Below are positions 1-11,700 of a DNA stretch of 64,000 nucleotides, piece by piece. Made by a program: the position numbers and the translations under genes. The stretch's first letter is position 1; each line of letters begins with the position of its first letter. The DNA lies in assembly GCF_003473485.1 (NCBI RefSeq), contig NC_053045.1, forward strand, positions 34,384,494-34,448,493, given 5' to 3'. The notes under the pieces are model-generated. The model was not told where the DNA came from. It did no database searches and worked only from the letters and a program-made list of their open reading frames with translations. The stretch is from Medicago truncatula. Its lineage: Eukaryota; Streptophyta; Magnoliopsida; Fabales; Fabaceae.

Positions 1-512
1 GTGGGACTTGCGGCCTCCTTTTTTTTTTTTTTTTTTTTTTAAAATTAAATAACTATAACTACACGCCTATATTTTTTTTTTTTTTTTTAAAAAAATTAAT
101 AGATTGCCACCCCCACTTGCGGGGTAGGCTTAATTTTTTTTTTAAATTTTTTTAATACCCCGCAAGTGGGGCTTGCGGGTTTGTTTTTTGTTTTTTTTTT
201 TTAATTTTATTAATAATAATAATAATAATAATAATAGTAATTATTATTAATAATAATAATAATAATAATATTAATAATAATAATAATATTAATCACTAGA
301 CATCCTATAAATAAAATAAAGACTAAATTTCTACTGATGTCTAATATTAATGCAATCTTTGCGGGAATGACCAGTCATCCTACAAATACCGCATCTTCTC
401 TCAGTTTCCACATCGTCCATCTCGGTCCTAATGCGAGTAATTGGTGGACGACCTTACACTACATATATATATATTTCCACTACATATTATTATTATTATT
501 ATTAATAATTAC

Positions 513-552
<40 letters not shown>

Positions 553-830
553 AATAATAAAATTAAAAAAAAAAAACAAAAAACAAACCCGCAAGCCCCA
601 CTTGCGGGGTATTAAAAAAATTTAAAAAAAAAATTAAGCCAGCCTACCCCGCAAGTGGGGGTGACAATCTATTAATTTTTAAAAAAAAAAAAATAAAAAA
701 TATAGGCGTGTAGTTATAGTTATTTAATTTTAAAAAAAAAAAAAAAAAAAAAAGGAGGCCGCAAGTCCCACTTGCGGGGTAGTTAATTTTTAAAATTTTT
801 TTAAGGTACCCCGCAAGTGAGGGTTGCAAG
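1..830. repeat. Long inverted repeat with palindromic GC motifs
   Basis: The sequence at 1-290 is nearly the reverse complement of 487-772, with a loop of about 180 bases (300-480). Matching landmarks are the T/A runs, ACTACACGCCTATA (left) against TATAGGCGTGTAGT (right), and (TAA)n against (TTA)n tracts. Seven copies of a GC-rich motif built on CCCGCAAG and CTTGCGGG (near 1, 112, 158, 588, 646, 757 and 807) stand out from AT-rich surroundings. The left end may lie outside the window. It resembles a foldback element or hairpin-forming repeat; I do not recognise a named family. Confidence 0.8.
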
Positions 831-961
831 GTATCAGTAAATTCTGAAAAGTAGGGCATTTATGCAATTTTTTTTAAAACTAGGGCATTTTTGTATTTTT
901 GGAATTAAATAAGGGCAGAAAAAAAAAAATTCTCAAGTGGGTCATCAATAAAAAAAAATTA

Positions 962-1225
962 GATTTTGTCCCTGTAATTTCAGATTCTTCCACTTTTGGT
1001 CCCTCCTTTCATCAAGTCAACAGAATCTGCATAAATTACGTCCCTGTAATTTCAGATTCCTCCCACTTTTGGTCCCTCATTTTACGTGCCATGTATGCAG
1101 ATTCTGCTTACGTAGTGGAATGGGGGACCAAAAGTGGAAGAATATGAAATTACAGGGACAAAATCTAAATCTTTTTTTTTACAGGAACTAAAACTGGAAT
1201 TCGCTAATATTACAGGGACGAAAAG
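962..1225. mobile_element. Legume GTCCCTGTAATTTCAG inverted/direct repeat element
   Basis: The motif GTCCCTGTAATTTCAGATTC followed by CACTTTTGGTCCC occurs twice in direct orientation (about 968 and 1042) and once inverted (about 1120-1160). The inverted copy ends in TTACAGGGAC. Elements with 'ggtccctgtaa' arms are abundant in legume genomes and are generally non-autonomous DNA transposon or MITE-like repeats. The family name is not known to me. Confidence 0.6.
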
Positions 1226-2576
1226 AGATATTTACCCATGATAATATATATGGCGTAAAAGATTACTTAGATTGTTTTATAGGCTTTTAAGTTGTTCAAC
1301 CCTAAAAAAAAAAAAATTGATCGAAAGATAGCTTTTCGATAGGTTCTGTACAAAAAAAAATCGATTGAAAGATACGTTCTAATAGATTTATATCATCAGA
1401 CATTACGTTTTGATAAATTTAAAGGATTTTGAATAAAATTGAGGGCCTATAAAACGACATTGGGTGTGTTTGGTTATGAGAAGAAAATAAGAAGAGAGAA
1501 AGAGGTAAGAGAGAGTAAGGGAAGAGAGAAAGAGGTGGGAAATAGAGTAGATTTAAAGACTAGACAAGCCTCCTCAATCAACCAATAAACACATTCGACA
1601 TTTAAGACTTAATTCACGCAGAGATTTACACTAGCGTGAGTTAACTCACGCAGAGATATTATTGTCATTTCAGTTGGGAGCGAGCAATTTCTGTTGGATA
1701 AAGAGCAGAATTCATAATGATTCATTGTTTTGTATGTTTTGCATTGCTTGTTTAGAATGTGCGTACAAGAGCTGGCCAATTTCGTACAACGTGATCAAAA
1801 ATAAAATTATTTTAGAACTAATATATTAAATTTTATTCGTATACAAAAAGATTCGCAATAATTTTACTACTATACAAAATGTAATTTAAAACAACGTCAA
1901 GAAACTTTTTTATATGATAGGTTTTATTACTCACATAAAATGTAAAATTATTTCATAAGCTTAACATAATATATACAGAATATATACAGAGTTGAGGTTC
2001 CAGGCAACCCACTTATTTCATTTATTCCCCTTGAGGTGAATTTCTAGCACCATATTACTTAGCTATTTTGTGAAGTGTATTTTAACATTAACGACCTTTT
2101 TGTTTAGACAAAACACCACACCCTTCCTCTTTGTTTGGTTGTGAGCATTGATAGTTTGAATTAAAAGAAATTGTAGTCCACCATAGTTACACTTTACACG
2201 GATGATACATGGTTGTGATACTTCCTCTATTTTAAAATAAGTGTTATTATTCAAATGTGACACTTAATTTGAGACGGATAGTGTATTACTTTTCATGATA
2301 AGTAACATTACCCTTTATAAAATGGAATTAAATAAGTTTTTCAATCCTAAAATTATAATGGATTTTTTATTTTAATTCATAAAAATAAACACGAGGATGT
2401 ATTCATCCACACACAAAAAAATTGTTTCGACTTTTGTCACTATTAAACATAATTTTAAACATATAATAATATGAATATACATGAGTTTGACATAATAGAT
2501 AGACATACTTTCCTTCAAAAAAAAAAAATAGACATACTTTTTTCATTCAAAAAATGATAGACATACTTTTATCCCA
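1226..2576. other. AT-rich spacer, no gene seen
   Basis: I see no coding exon here. GGGTGTGTTTGGTTATGAG near 1459 resembles the end of a hAT-type MITE, but no matching right end was found. A stretch at 1640-1710 (GTGAGTTAACTCACGCAGAG and following) is a diverged relative of 59085-59215. T/A microrepeats precede the SINE. Confidence 0.5.
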
Positions 2577-2702
2577 TGAGCATAGTTCAGTTGGTAGAAC
2601 AATGTATTATTATATGCAGGGGTCGGAGTTCGAATCCCGGACACTCCACTTATTCACTTTATAATGTAAATTCTAAATAATAAGCTACCTGACCAAAAAA
2701 AG
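2577..2702 (+). mobile_element. tRNA-derived SINE
   Basis: The head is tRNA-like, with an A-box-like TAGTTCAGTTGG at 2583-2594 and a B-box GAGTTCGAATCC ending at 2637. A short body ends in CTACCTGACC and a run of A. This layout matches the tRNA-derived SINEs common in Medicago and related legumes. The flanks carry TAGACATACTTTT-type sequence on both sides, which may be the target duplication. It is not a functional tRNA: no acceptor stem closes around it. Confidence 0.8.
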
Positions 2703-2950
2703 ATAGACATATTTTATTTTTTTGTCTAGATAGATAGACATACTTTAAACACGTCTTAAATATAAAAGTGAAACAATTTTTTTTAAATATGAACATAAAC
2801 TTATCAAGAACAAAAAAGTGAAACAATTTTTTTTAAGAGAATTGAAACATTTTATTTTTATTTTTAAGGACTAAAATCAAATTCTAAATACTTTTAAGGA
2901 AGAAAAATATGACATACACATTTGTTCGGCTACTATTGATTACACGCACT

Positions 2951-2958
2951 ATATATAG
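2951..2958 (+). promoter_or_regulatory. Probable TATA box of the DUF2775 gene
   Basis: ATATATAG lies about 80 bases upstream of the chosen ATG at 3039, a usual distance for a plant TATA box with a short 5' leader. Confidence 0.5.
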
Positions 2959-3038
2959 GGGGGTATTGAAATTTGAAACATTCATCCAAAATATCCCATA
3001 CAGACAAAAGAAACTGAACGAGGCTTTTACATTTGAAA

Positions 3039-5161
3039 ATGAGACCTGCTCTTGCTGTGCTTACTCTCCTCTTCCTTTTCTTGGTTTGAATTTCCTTTTA
3101 CAGTTTTTTATTTTTTGTACATTTAAAATTTATACATTTTTTATTTTGGTGAAAATATTTATAATTATTTATGGATATAGTCTCAATTATAAGTAGAGTT
3201 TACTTTTTATATTCATTTAATAATTAATGTATTTGGTCTCTGAGAAGTGAACTTTTGCTTATAATTGAGACTGAATGGTGTACTTTACAAATGTAAAACT
3301 TTTTTAGATGTGTTTTCAATCAAATAATACAAAATAGATATTTGTAAAGATATTTTATAAACTAAATTCAAAGAATGTTATTTTAGTGTAATTTGATTGA
3401 ATGAATGTGTAAAAAAGGTGTACACATTCGATGTATGAAAATTATTCTCATATTTTTTAGTAATATTATTGGTTATTTAAAATGAAATATAAAAAAAGTA
3501 AAATTTACATTTCTTGATCAAATCCTTCTTTCATGAATAATGTCAAACAATAATTTTGTATAATTCCATAAATAGTAAGTTATTATAGAAAGTCATGAAT
3601 TTAATGCATTGAAAATTAAAATATATGATTTTTTCAATAAACATTTTGTTTTTTTTGAACAAATAAATAATTTTTCAATAATTTTTTTCAATAAACATTT
3701 TGTTAATTAAGGATCTTTAAAGAATGTCTTTAGAAGACTTGTTAAGAGGACTCTAATTTTATTGGCATTCTTTTGCTAAAAACAGAAACATAATTGATGT
3801 TCCCTAGAAAAAACATTAGTCTTTTTTGTCAATAAATCTAGAGTTTAGAAATTACGATGTACTACTAACCACCATTTTCCTTTTTCTTGTCTTCTCATTA
3901 TAATCCGGAGAAGTTTGCTGCTACTATAGAATCAAGAAATGATCTAAAGGAATATTGGAAAACTATTATGAAAGATGAAGAGATGCCGGAAGGAATTCAA
4001 GGGCTTCTTCAACTGAAATCTGAAATCGAACCTATGAAGAACTCCAAGGCACAAGAACAACTTGCCAAAGGTAAGTGCGATGAGCATCCCGCAACAAACA
4101 CACTAAATATCATAAAAAAAAAGGTGGTCACAGAAGAATTTCAACCAAGACCCACAATTTCAGCTTATGGTGATGACAAGATTGATATAAAGGTAACTGA
4201 GAAACATATAAAAGATTTTGAGCCAAGGCCAAGTGGCACAAGGTATGACGGTGATGGTTATAAAAGCGAGAAGCTACGAGTGTACTCTGAGTTTGAACCT
4301 AGGCCAAGTGCTACAAAGTATGATGGTGATGGTGAAGGTTATAAGACTATTAAACTACCAGGGAATGACGAATTTGAACCCATACCAAGTGTTACAAGGT
4401 ATGATGGTGATGGTTATAAGAGTATGAAACTATCGGGGAATGATGAGTTTGAACCCAGACCAAGTGTTACAAGGTATGACGGTGACGGTTATCAGAGTAC
4501 AAAACTATCGGTGAATAATGAGTTTGAACCTATACCAAGTGTTACAAAGTATGGCGGTGATGGTTATAAGAATACCAAATTATCGGTGAATAGTGAGTTT
4601 GAACCCATACCAAGTGTTACAAGTTATGGCAGTGATGGCTATAAGAGTATGAAACTACCGGTTAATGACGAGTTTGAACCCAGACCAAGTGCTACAAAGT
4701 ATGATGGTGATGGTTATCAGAGTACAAAACTATCGGTGAACAGTGAGTTTGAACCCATACCAAGTGTTACAAGTTATGGCAGTGATGGCTATAAGAGTAC
4801 AAAACTACCGGTTAATGACGAGTTTGAACCCAGACCAAGTGCTACAAAGTATGATGGTGATGGTTATCAGAGTACAAAACTATCGGTGAACAGTGAGTTT
4901 GAACCCATACCAAGTGTTACAAGTTATGGCAGTGATGGCTATAAGAGTATGAAACTACCGGTTAACGACGAGTTTGAACCCAGACCAAGTGCTACAAGGT
5001 ATGACAGTGATGATTATAGAAAAATGAAACTACCGATGAACGACGAATTTGAACCTAGACCAAGCGTTAAAAAGTATGATGGTGATAATAACAAAAGCAA
5101 GAAGCTACATGTGAACGACGAGTTTGAACCTAGGCCAAGTGCCACAAAGTATAATGACTAA
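3039..5161 (+). CDS. DUF2775 organ-specific repeat protein, secreted
   Basis: Two exons, 3039-3083 and 3914-5161, encode about 430 residues. Exon 1 gives a hydrophobic signal peptide (MRPALAVLTLLFLFL). The GT donor at 3084 and AAG acceptor at 3911-3913 preserve the frame. Exon 2 starts FAATIESRND and has the family's LKEYWKTIMKDEEMPEGIQ segment. Fourteen repeats of about 25 residues follow, each beginning F-E-P-R/I-P-S and continuing T-K/R/S-Y-D/G-x-D-G-Y. This is the architecture of the plant organ-specific protein S2/P4 family (DUF2775), for which no enzymatic activity is known; secretion is inferred from the signal peptide. Family members usually carry fewer repeats, so this looks like an expanded member. 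The alternative acceptor at 3910 would add one Lys. The gene stands alone. Confidence 0.88.
4661..4970 (+). repeat. 150-bp higher-order tandem repeat inside the DUF2775 gene
   Basis: A pair of 75-bp (25-residue) units, one FEPRPSATKYDGDGYQST type and one FEPIPSVTSYGSDGYKS type, recurs with a 150-bp period. GTTAATGACG or GTTAACGACG starts at 4661, 4811 and 4961. The copies are almost identical while flanking units have diverged, so this part expanded recently. Confidence 0.9.
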
Positions 5162-6022
5162 ATAAAATTAAGAATGTAGCTGCCTTTAAAGGATATAATG
5201 TGCTATAAGTGTGTCCAATAATAACTCTGGTGTGATGTATTATGGTCTTTGAATAAATAATGTAAAATATTCGGTGATTTAGAATCATCTTAATAATAAT
5301 GTGTGGTCCATCTGTAAGTTCTATCTCAATTGTCAAATCCTAAAATTGTTAGGTTGAATGTATTTGGTATTTTTGAGTTTAAATATGTGATCTCTCATTT
5401 GTTTGAGTTTCACGTAATATTTATTATTCTATATATGGATAAAAAAAAAGTGTGGTATTTTCTTTGTTATTTGTATTTATTTGTTCAAAACCAAATTTCA
5501 ACTTGACGGAGAGTGGTGTGAGTATTTGTTTGGACTAAAGTGTACGTAGGGGCAATTTTACTTGGTAGTAGTAATAAAATTTAGGATAAAAATCTCAAAT
5601 CTAAAGAATTAAAACAATAATTATTAGACTGATCAGACTTCTTTATTCATTAAACAATTGAAATTATGATTTAAAATTTGGAAACAAGTAAAACAGAACA
5701 AAACACTTGTTAAGCAATGTAAGAATCATGTTTATGAAAACGTTAAGCGGACGATTTCACTTATGCAATTACAAGTTTTTTTGTTGTTGAGGTATACAAG
5801 GTTTTTTATGTGTTACCTTTGAAGAATCGTGAGTAATTTACTCAACAAACAAGAAAAATTAGTTGCATAAACATCAAGTGGAGTGAAATTAGCTGTCAAA
5901 TCCTAAAACATAACAAGGAGTAATTCATTAATTTAATGAATTTTAGAAAATGAGCTTTATAGTTTCGATTGATTCATTCTTGAACAAAAATCGACTTTAT
6001 GGGAGGTACGACTCTATTGGCG
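5162..6022. other. Spacer and 3' flank of the DUF2775 gene
   Basis: The sequence is AT-rich with no recognisable exon. The first part probably holds the 3' untranslated region of the DUF2775 gene; AATAAA-like motifs occur near 5161 and 5251. Confidence 0.4.
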
Positions 6023-6096
6023 TGCATCCGGTAGGAATTGAACATGCGACTTCGCCAATTATGAGTTGGGCGCTTTAACCATTCAACCATGGATGC
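6023..6096 (-). pseudogene. Plastid-derived trnI-CAU copy (nuclear plastid DNA)
   Basis: Read on the minus strand the sequence begins GCATCCATGGTTGAATGG, has a CAU anticodon in the context ACTCATAATT, and a TTCAATTCCTACC T-arm. This is the plastid tRNA-Ile(CAU) gene, 74 nt long. Changes damage the T stem (GCATG where GTAGG is expected) and the last acceptor pair (A:C), so it is very likely a dead nuclear insert. How far plastid flanks extend could not be judged. Confidence 0.85.
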
Positions 6097-7439
6097 TTCG
6101 TGGGAATCCTATTACCTAATGAATAATCAAAATCAATTTAAGTGAAACATTTTGGATAAATCAATTAAATATTTTATTTTATAGGAGTGTTAAGATGAAG
6201 GAACATCGATTCAAATTATGGATTTTAGAATTGAGAGAGATAATTAGAGAGAGCAAGAACTCTCCTTTGGATAAACCACATTTTTTTCTCATCAAGAGAG
6301 TTTGATAAAACTCTTAGACTTCCGAATTTGGAGTATGATACTTCCACAGAATTAACAGGGTTTAACATGCAATCAAGAATGTAGTACTTTTTGTAGTCTT
6401 TCCATTTGCATGATACATTTTGATAATGTTGTTTCAGTGGTGAAGTTACTCGGCTGAGAGTCATACTGACGACTTGTACTAAGTCAGATTCTAGGTTAAG
6501 CACGAGACATCTGTACTTCTATAGCCATTTGAAAACCAAAAAATATACTCCATAACTCAACAATTAAGACATTTTGTGCTCCACGATCACACAAAAATTA
6601 GCTATTAATACTGACTTTAATTCTCAGTATTATCACATTTTATCACATTGAATTGAATGAGATTATTGTGTAGAAACAATCCAAACTGAACTGCATTTAA
6701 TTTTTGAATCGGATCACTTTTTGTTTTAAAATCGATCAAAACCAAACTACAGATACCCTTGCAACCTAGATCAAACATTTTATACGAGTATCACAATAGA
6801 TCTCTACTCTTAAACTGAAGTAAAATGGAGCGAACCGACAAATGTTTGATACATGCTGTTTCGGTTCGGTGAAAAGAGTGTATGGTAGAATGAAATGAGA
6901 TAACGTTCATTTTTTAAAAATAAACTATTTTATTCTATTTTAATATGTGTGATGTCAACCGAATGATAAAAATTATATAGTAAAATATAATCTGAAATGC
7001 CATAGCTAAGAAAAACCTATATACGACTTCAACTTTATCTGAAGTTATTTTTTGTCAATGATTAAAAAGTTAAGTGAGTCGATCTCAAAGATTCATTATG
7101 ATCATGATAGACTTTGATTAAAAAGTTAAGTGAGTCGATCTGAAAGATTCATTATGATCATGATAGACTTTAAAACTCGTAATGTAGTGACAAAGTACTT
7201 ACGTTATTACTCACCAACAAGTTTTTACGTTAATAGTAAGAGTTGAATATGTTACCGTGTATAAATAAATCAACTTATTACCAACTGAATCGAGATATGG
7301 AAGTGAGGAACATGTTTGTAAGAAAAAACACAATAGTTGAATTGAGATGAGCTAAGTAGAGTTGGAAAACAAAAAGCACTTAAATTTCAATTTCAACCAT
7401 TTCATTTTCATTTCATTTGTTTCTCTAAAATCATTCACG
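6097..7439. other. Spacer upstream of SWI3D, with a 56-bp tandem duplication
   Basis: No convincing gene is present. An open stretch on the minus strand at 6225-6503 (92 codons) matches nothing I recognise. A 56-bp unit beginning GATTAAAAAGTTAAGTGAG is duplicated head to tail at 7060-7115 and 7116-7171 with one obvious mismatch. The promoter of SWI3D should lie in the last few hundred bases; I saw no clear TATA box. Confidence 0.5.
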
Positions 7440-8694
7440 ATGGAGGAAAAACGTCCTCCATCTACCGTCGACACACCGGCGCCAGAACCAACACCATCTC
7501 GCCGCCGTGCCGGAGGAAACAAACGAAAATCCGGTTCCCTCAACGCCTCCAATTCCGCTTCAACCTCTTCCAAACGCATTACTCGCGAGAAAGCTTCACC
7601 TCTTCACCATCCTCCTCCGCATAACGGTCCCTTAACTAGGGCTCGTCAAATCCCTAACAATTCCTCCGCCGCCGCGAATTCTTCGACCGCTGGTGGTTCT
7701 GCTTCTGCTCCCGCCGCGGTGAAACATGCTCCACAGACGCAGGCGTTGGTTGTGGCGGCGGAGCAGCTTAAGAAGAAGGAGAGTGAGTGGGAGAGTATGG
7801 AAGCTGAAATTGAAGCGGAATTCAAAGCTATTAGATCTCGTGATGCGAATGCTCATGTTGTTCCTACTCATTGTGGTTAGGATCTGATCTTCATATCTCA
7901 GAACCCTAATTTGATTGCGTTTTGTTTTTGGACTTAAATTCAGTTTTTTTTTTTTTTCCTTTCTTGTTGATGTGAATGAATAGTTTATGTGATTGTTGTT
8001 AGCTCTGGGTTCTAGTGATTAAGCTGAATTTCTGTATATGATGGATTCTGTGGTTTTTGCAATTTGCTTTTCTTTCCAATTATACAATTGTTCAAAATTT
8101 ATAGTGTGTTTGGTTTCGCGCGAATTTCATGTCCCATTGTCGGATTTGCCGTGTTTTGATGAGCCAGAAATCCTAGCTTCTGTTGGACGCGATGTAACCA
8201 CTGAAAAGGATTAAACTAGGTTACACCAAGTATATTTACTTGTTTGAAAACTTTAGGTTGTATATTAATTTACAATTAGGTAGTATTAGAAAAAGAGAAG
8301 GGTCGATGCCGGGAATTGTATGCAGTTTTTCTGAATTCTAGAATGTATTAGACCTGGCTGACCTAATTTTACTTTGCAACATAATTGATGACAATGCGAC
8401 TTCATGCTTTATGACTTTATTTCCTTGTGAATTCGCTTTCTTTGTTTTTGCCACCTTAGTAATAGAACTCACACGATTATTGTTCTTGTATTTGTGTTTA
8501 GTATTTTAAACTTTCTTAAGTCCATAAAAGAAGAAACATTACAATACTTATCATCTTTACTACTAGGAGCAGAGTGTGCTGAGGATGATTGTTATGTCTT
8601 ATCATATAGTTTTACGTGTCATGCTTATGTTGTCCAACAATATGTTAGTAATATACTGTTATGCAAATCCTTGGTGACCCAAATGTCCCTTTGT

Positions 8695-8729
<35 letters not shown>

Positions 8730-11700
8730 CCTTAAAAAGGTTAAAATGATGATTATATTTGCCGGTGGTTGGTTTTTTATTTTTTGATATTTAACTGTAG
8801 TAAGTATAGATTAAGTTTTGAAGTGGAGGTCAAAAGCTTCATTCTTGAATGATTCAATTTTATCTTTGGAAATGAATTTCAGGTTGGTTTTCGTGGTCGG
8901 ATATACATTCAATTGAGAAACGTATGATGCCTTCTTTCTTTAATGGAATATCTGAAAATCGGACTCCTGATAAATACATGGAGATACGGAATTGGATAAT
9001 GAAGAAGTTTCATTCAAATCCAAACATACAAATTGAGTTGAAAGATTTATCAGAGCTTGATATCGGGGATTCGGATGCTAGGCAAGAGATAATGGAGTTT
9101 CTTGACTATTGGGGTTTAATTAACTTCCACCCGTTCCCTTCAACGGATTCTGCTGTGGCAAGCACCGGCGATGATGGGGAAGCAGAAAAGAATTCCTTGC
9201 TTGAAAAACTATATCACTTCGAAACTCTTCAATCATGCCCGCCTGCTGTTCAGAAGACTGGCCTAATAACTCCTGCTATGACCTCTGGCTTGTTTCCAGA
9301 GCCAGCGATTGCTGAAGAGTTGGTGAAACAAGAGGGCCCAGCAGTTGAGATGCTTGAGTACCATTGCAACTCTTGTTCTGGTGATTGTTCTCGCAAACGT
9401 TACCACTGCCAGAAGCAGGTTGTTATCTGAACTGAATAAGTCATTGAAGTGCATAACTAGTGATGTGTTAAAGACTTGATATAACCTTAAATATGCTTAT
9501 TTAACTTCTATGTTCTCAGGCAGCGCCGCCGAGCTGGAAAGCCGCTATTATAAAATTAATTTTTTAATAATTAATACTATAAAATATATTAAATAAGTTG
9601 CGTTAAAATATTCTTTTTATGGAATTTATATTATATATGTATTTAAATAATTTGATATTTTGTTTATTAGAACATGTTAAGAGTATTTTTAATTCAGTTA
9701 AATTTGAATTTTGTTTTTTACGATTTGTTTAGGTGGGCAACTCACATCTGTCCAATTAATTGGCCCCTGTGAAGCCCCGATACTCCAAAAATGGTGAACA
9801 ATCGTGTCCGAAGCGTGTCCGACCCCGATACGCATATCGGAGAAGTATCGGGCAATTAATATTTATTTTTATGAAAAAAAATGACCGATACGTGTGGATA
9901 CGACTAATTTATACTCCGACACTGACACTTCTGTCTTACATATTTCCTTTTAAAAAAAGAATAATAGAAGAATAAGAAATACAGATACATAAAGATGGGC
10001 ATGCTATCAAAAAAGATTGTCTCTTCTAACCCCAAAAATAGAGTTTCTCGTCACCACCGAGCTATAGCTATTCCCTCTTCTAACCATTACCACCAATTGC
10101 CTCAATCTCAACATCTGCATCACTGATTGCCTCCATCAACACCTCCGGTGTGTTCTGCTCTCTTTCTCTTCTCTCTAATGCTATGTTTCTTCTGTTCTTC
10201 TCCCCTTAATATCTTGTTCTCTTCTTCTGTTCTTCTCCCCTTAATATCTCGTTCTCTTCTTCTGTTCTTCTCTCTAATTGGGAAAAAATTGTTTGTTTTC
10301 AATCTCAATTAGTGTTAACTGTTAATTATTAAGTAGTCAACATTAGACAATGATGTTCTTTTTTGATAGTACTAATGATGTTCTCTTTGGATGGTACTGA
10401 TCATGTTTAGCTATATTCTAATTTGTGTGGAAAAAATATGTAATTGTCACTTGTTTTGATCATTTTCATTTATGTGAATGTTTGTTTATTATCATTTTAA
10501 GTTATGTTTATACATTGTGCACTTATACTGTTAATTTTAAAATTTAATTTTTTAATAACGTATCGAGGCCATATCGTATCGGGAATTTTGAAAAATTTCC
10601 CGTATCAGCATCATATTGTATCCATATCGTGTCAGGTATGGGGACTTCATAGATTGCCCCATTATGGATTTTAACACTATCACTAGCAGAAAAACGTATA
10701 GGAAAAAAAGTTGGCCCATTATGGTTAAAAATAGGCCCATTGTTCAAATCCAGACCGTAAAATTGAGATGTACACTTTCTAGACTGTATACTACTCAAAT
10801 GCCATGTCATCCCTTGTATACTACTCAAATGCCACGCCATCCCAAACTGTTCTTAGAAAAGTTGTTAACCATAGTTATTAGAATTGCAAAATTTGATACG
10901 CTTTGGTAAGCCAATAATTCTTATCATGTGATGAATCACAAATGGCGGAAAAGCATGCGGAACAGACGTGAATCTTTTTATGATTCAATGATTCATTATT
11001 TTATTTATTGCTTTTCTTTCATGTATTCTTGTCGATGAAATTGACAAGGAAAATAAGCTAAAAAGGAACTCAAGGGATGCACCTTGATAATTCAGTTGGT
11101 ATGTTTGCATTCTTTTGAAACCAAGACTGTGCACAATCCCTTGCTCCATGCACCTTATTTGCTTTCTCCACAGGTCCACTTTTTTCTTCTAAAATCAAGG
11201 TCTCACATACTTGCTGAATTTTATGACTGTATTGATTATTGTGTTTTTAGTGGAATTCCCTCCATCAAGGAAGTAAATTATTAGCTTGTTTGGATTCTAG
11301 GAATCTTATTCAGTAACTTCTATTCATGATATCCCCCAAAAGAACATTGTGTTAATTGCATTTGTGGCTTTATGGTACAATATCTGTTTAGAATCATATC
11401 TGAATTAAATAGACGACCTTTCAAAAAATATATATTTTGTGTTAACCAAAAAGGATTATTTCTTGAGAATTGAAAAGCTGAAGTTAATTTTTGAATGCTT
11501 TTCAAATATTAGTGAACCATAAAGATTGCATTCATCTAGACCGCTCAAGTGTTTCAATTAACGACGAACTGGTGAACTATATGTCTGTTTGTTGAATTAT
11601 CATTGATATATTGTTGGAATGTTGGAAATTCATGGCAATTCAATTTGTTTCTGTACTTCATGGTGTATATTTTATCAATTCTGTTATGCATCTGGCAGGC

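Noticed and set aside
337..615. 92-codon open frame with Ile/Asn runs
   Set aside because: It consists of the loop of the inverted repeat plus an (ATT)n tract and has no domain.
2577..2650. Functional tRNA gene
   Set aside because: A and B boxes are present but no acceptor stem pairs and a SINE body with A-rich tail follows.
6225..6503. Minus-strand 92-codon gene
   Set aside because: No recognisable motif, no splice partners, surrounding sequence is spacer.
10120..10312. Overlapping frames on both strands in SWI3D intron 2
   Set aside because: Produced by CT/GA-rich tandem repeats; no start context or similarity.
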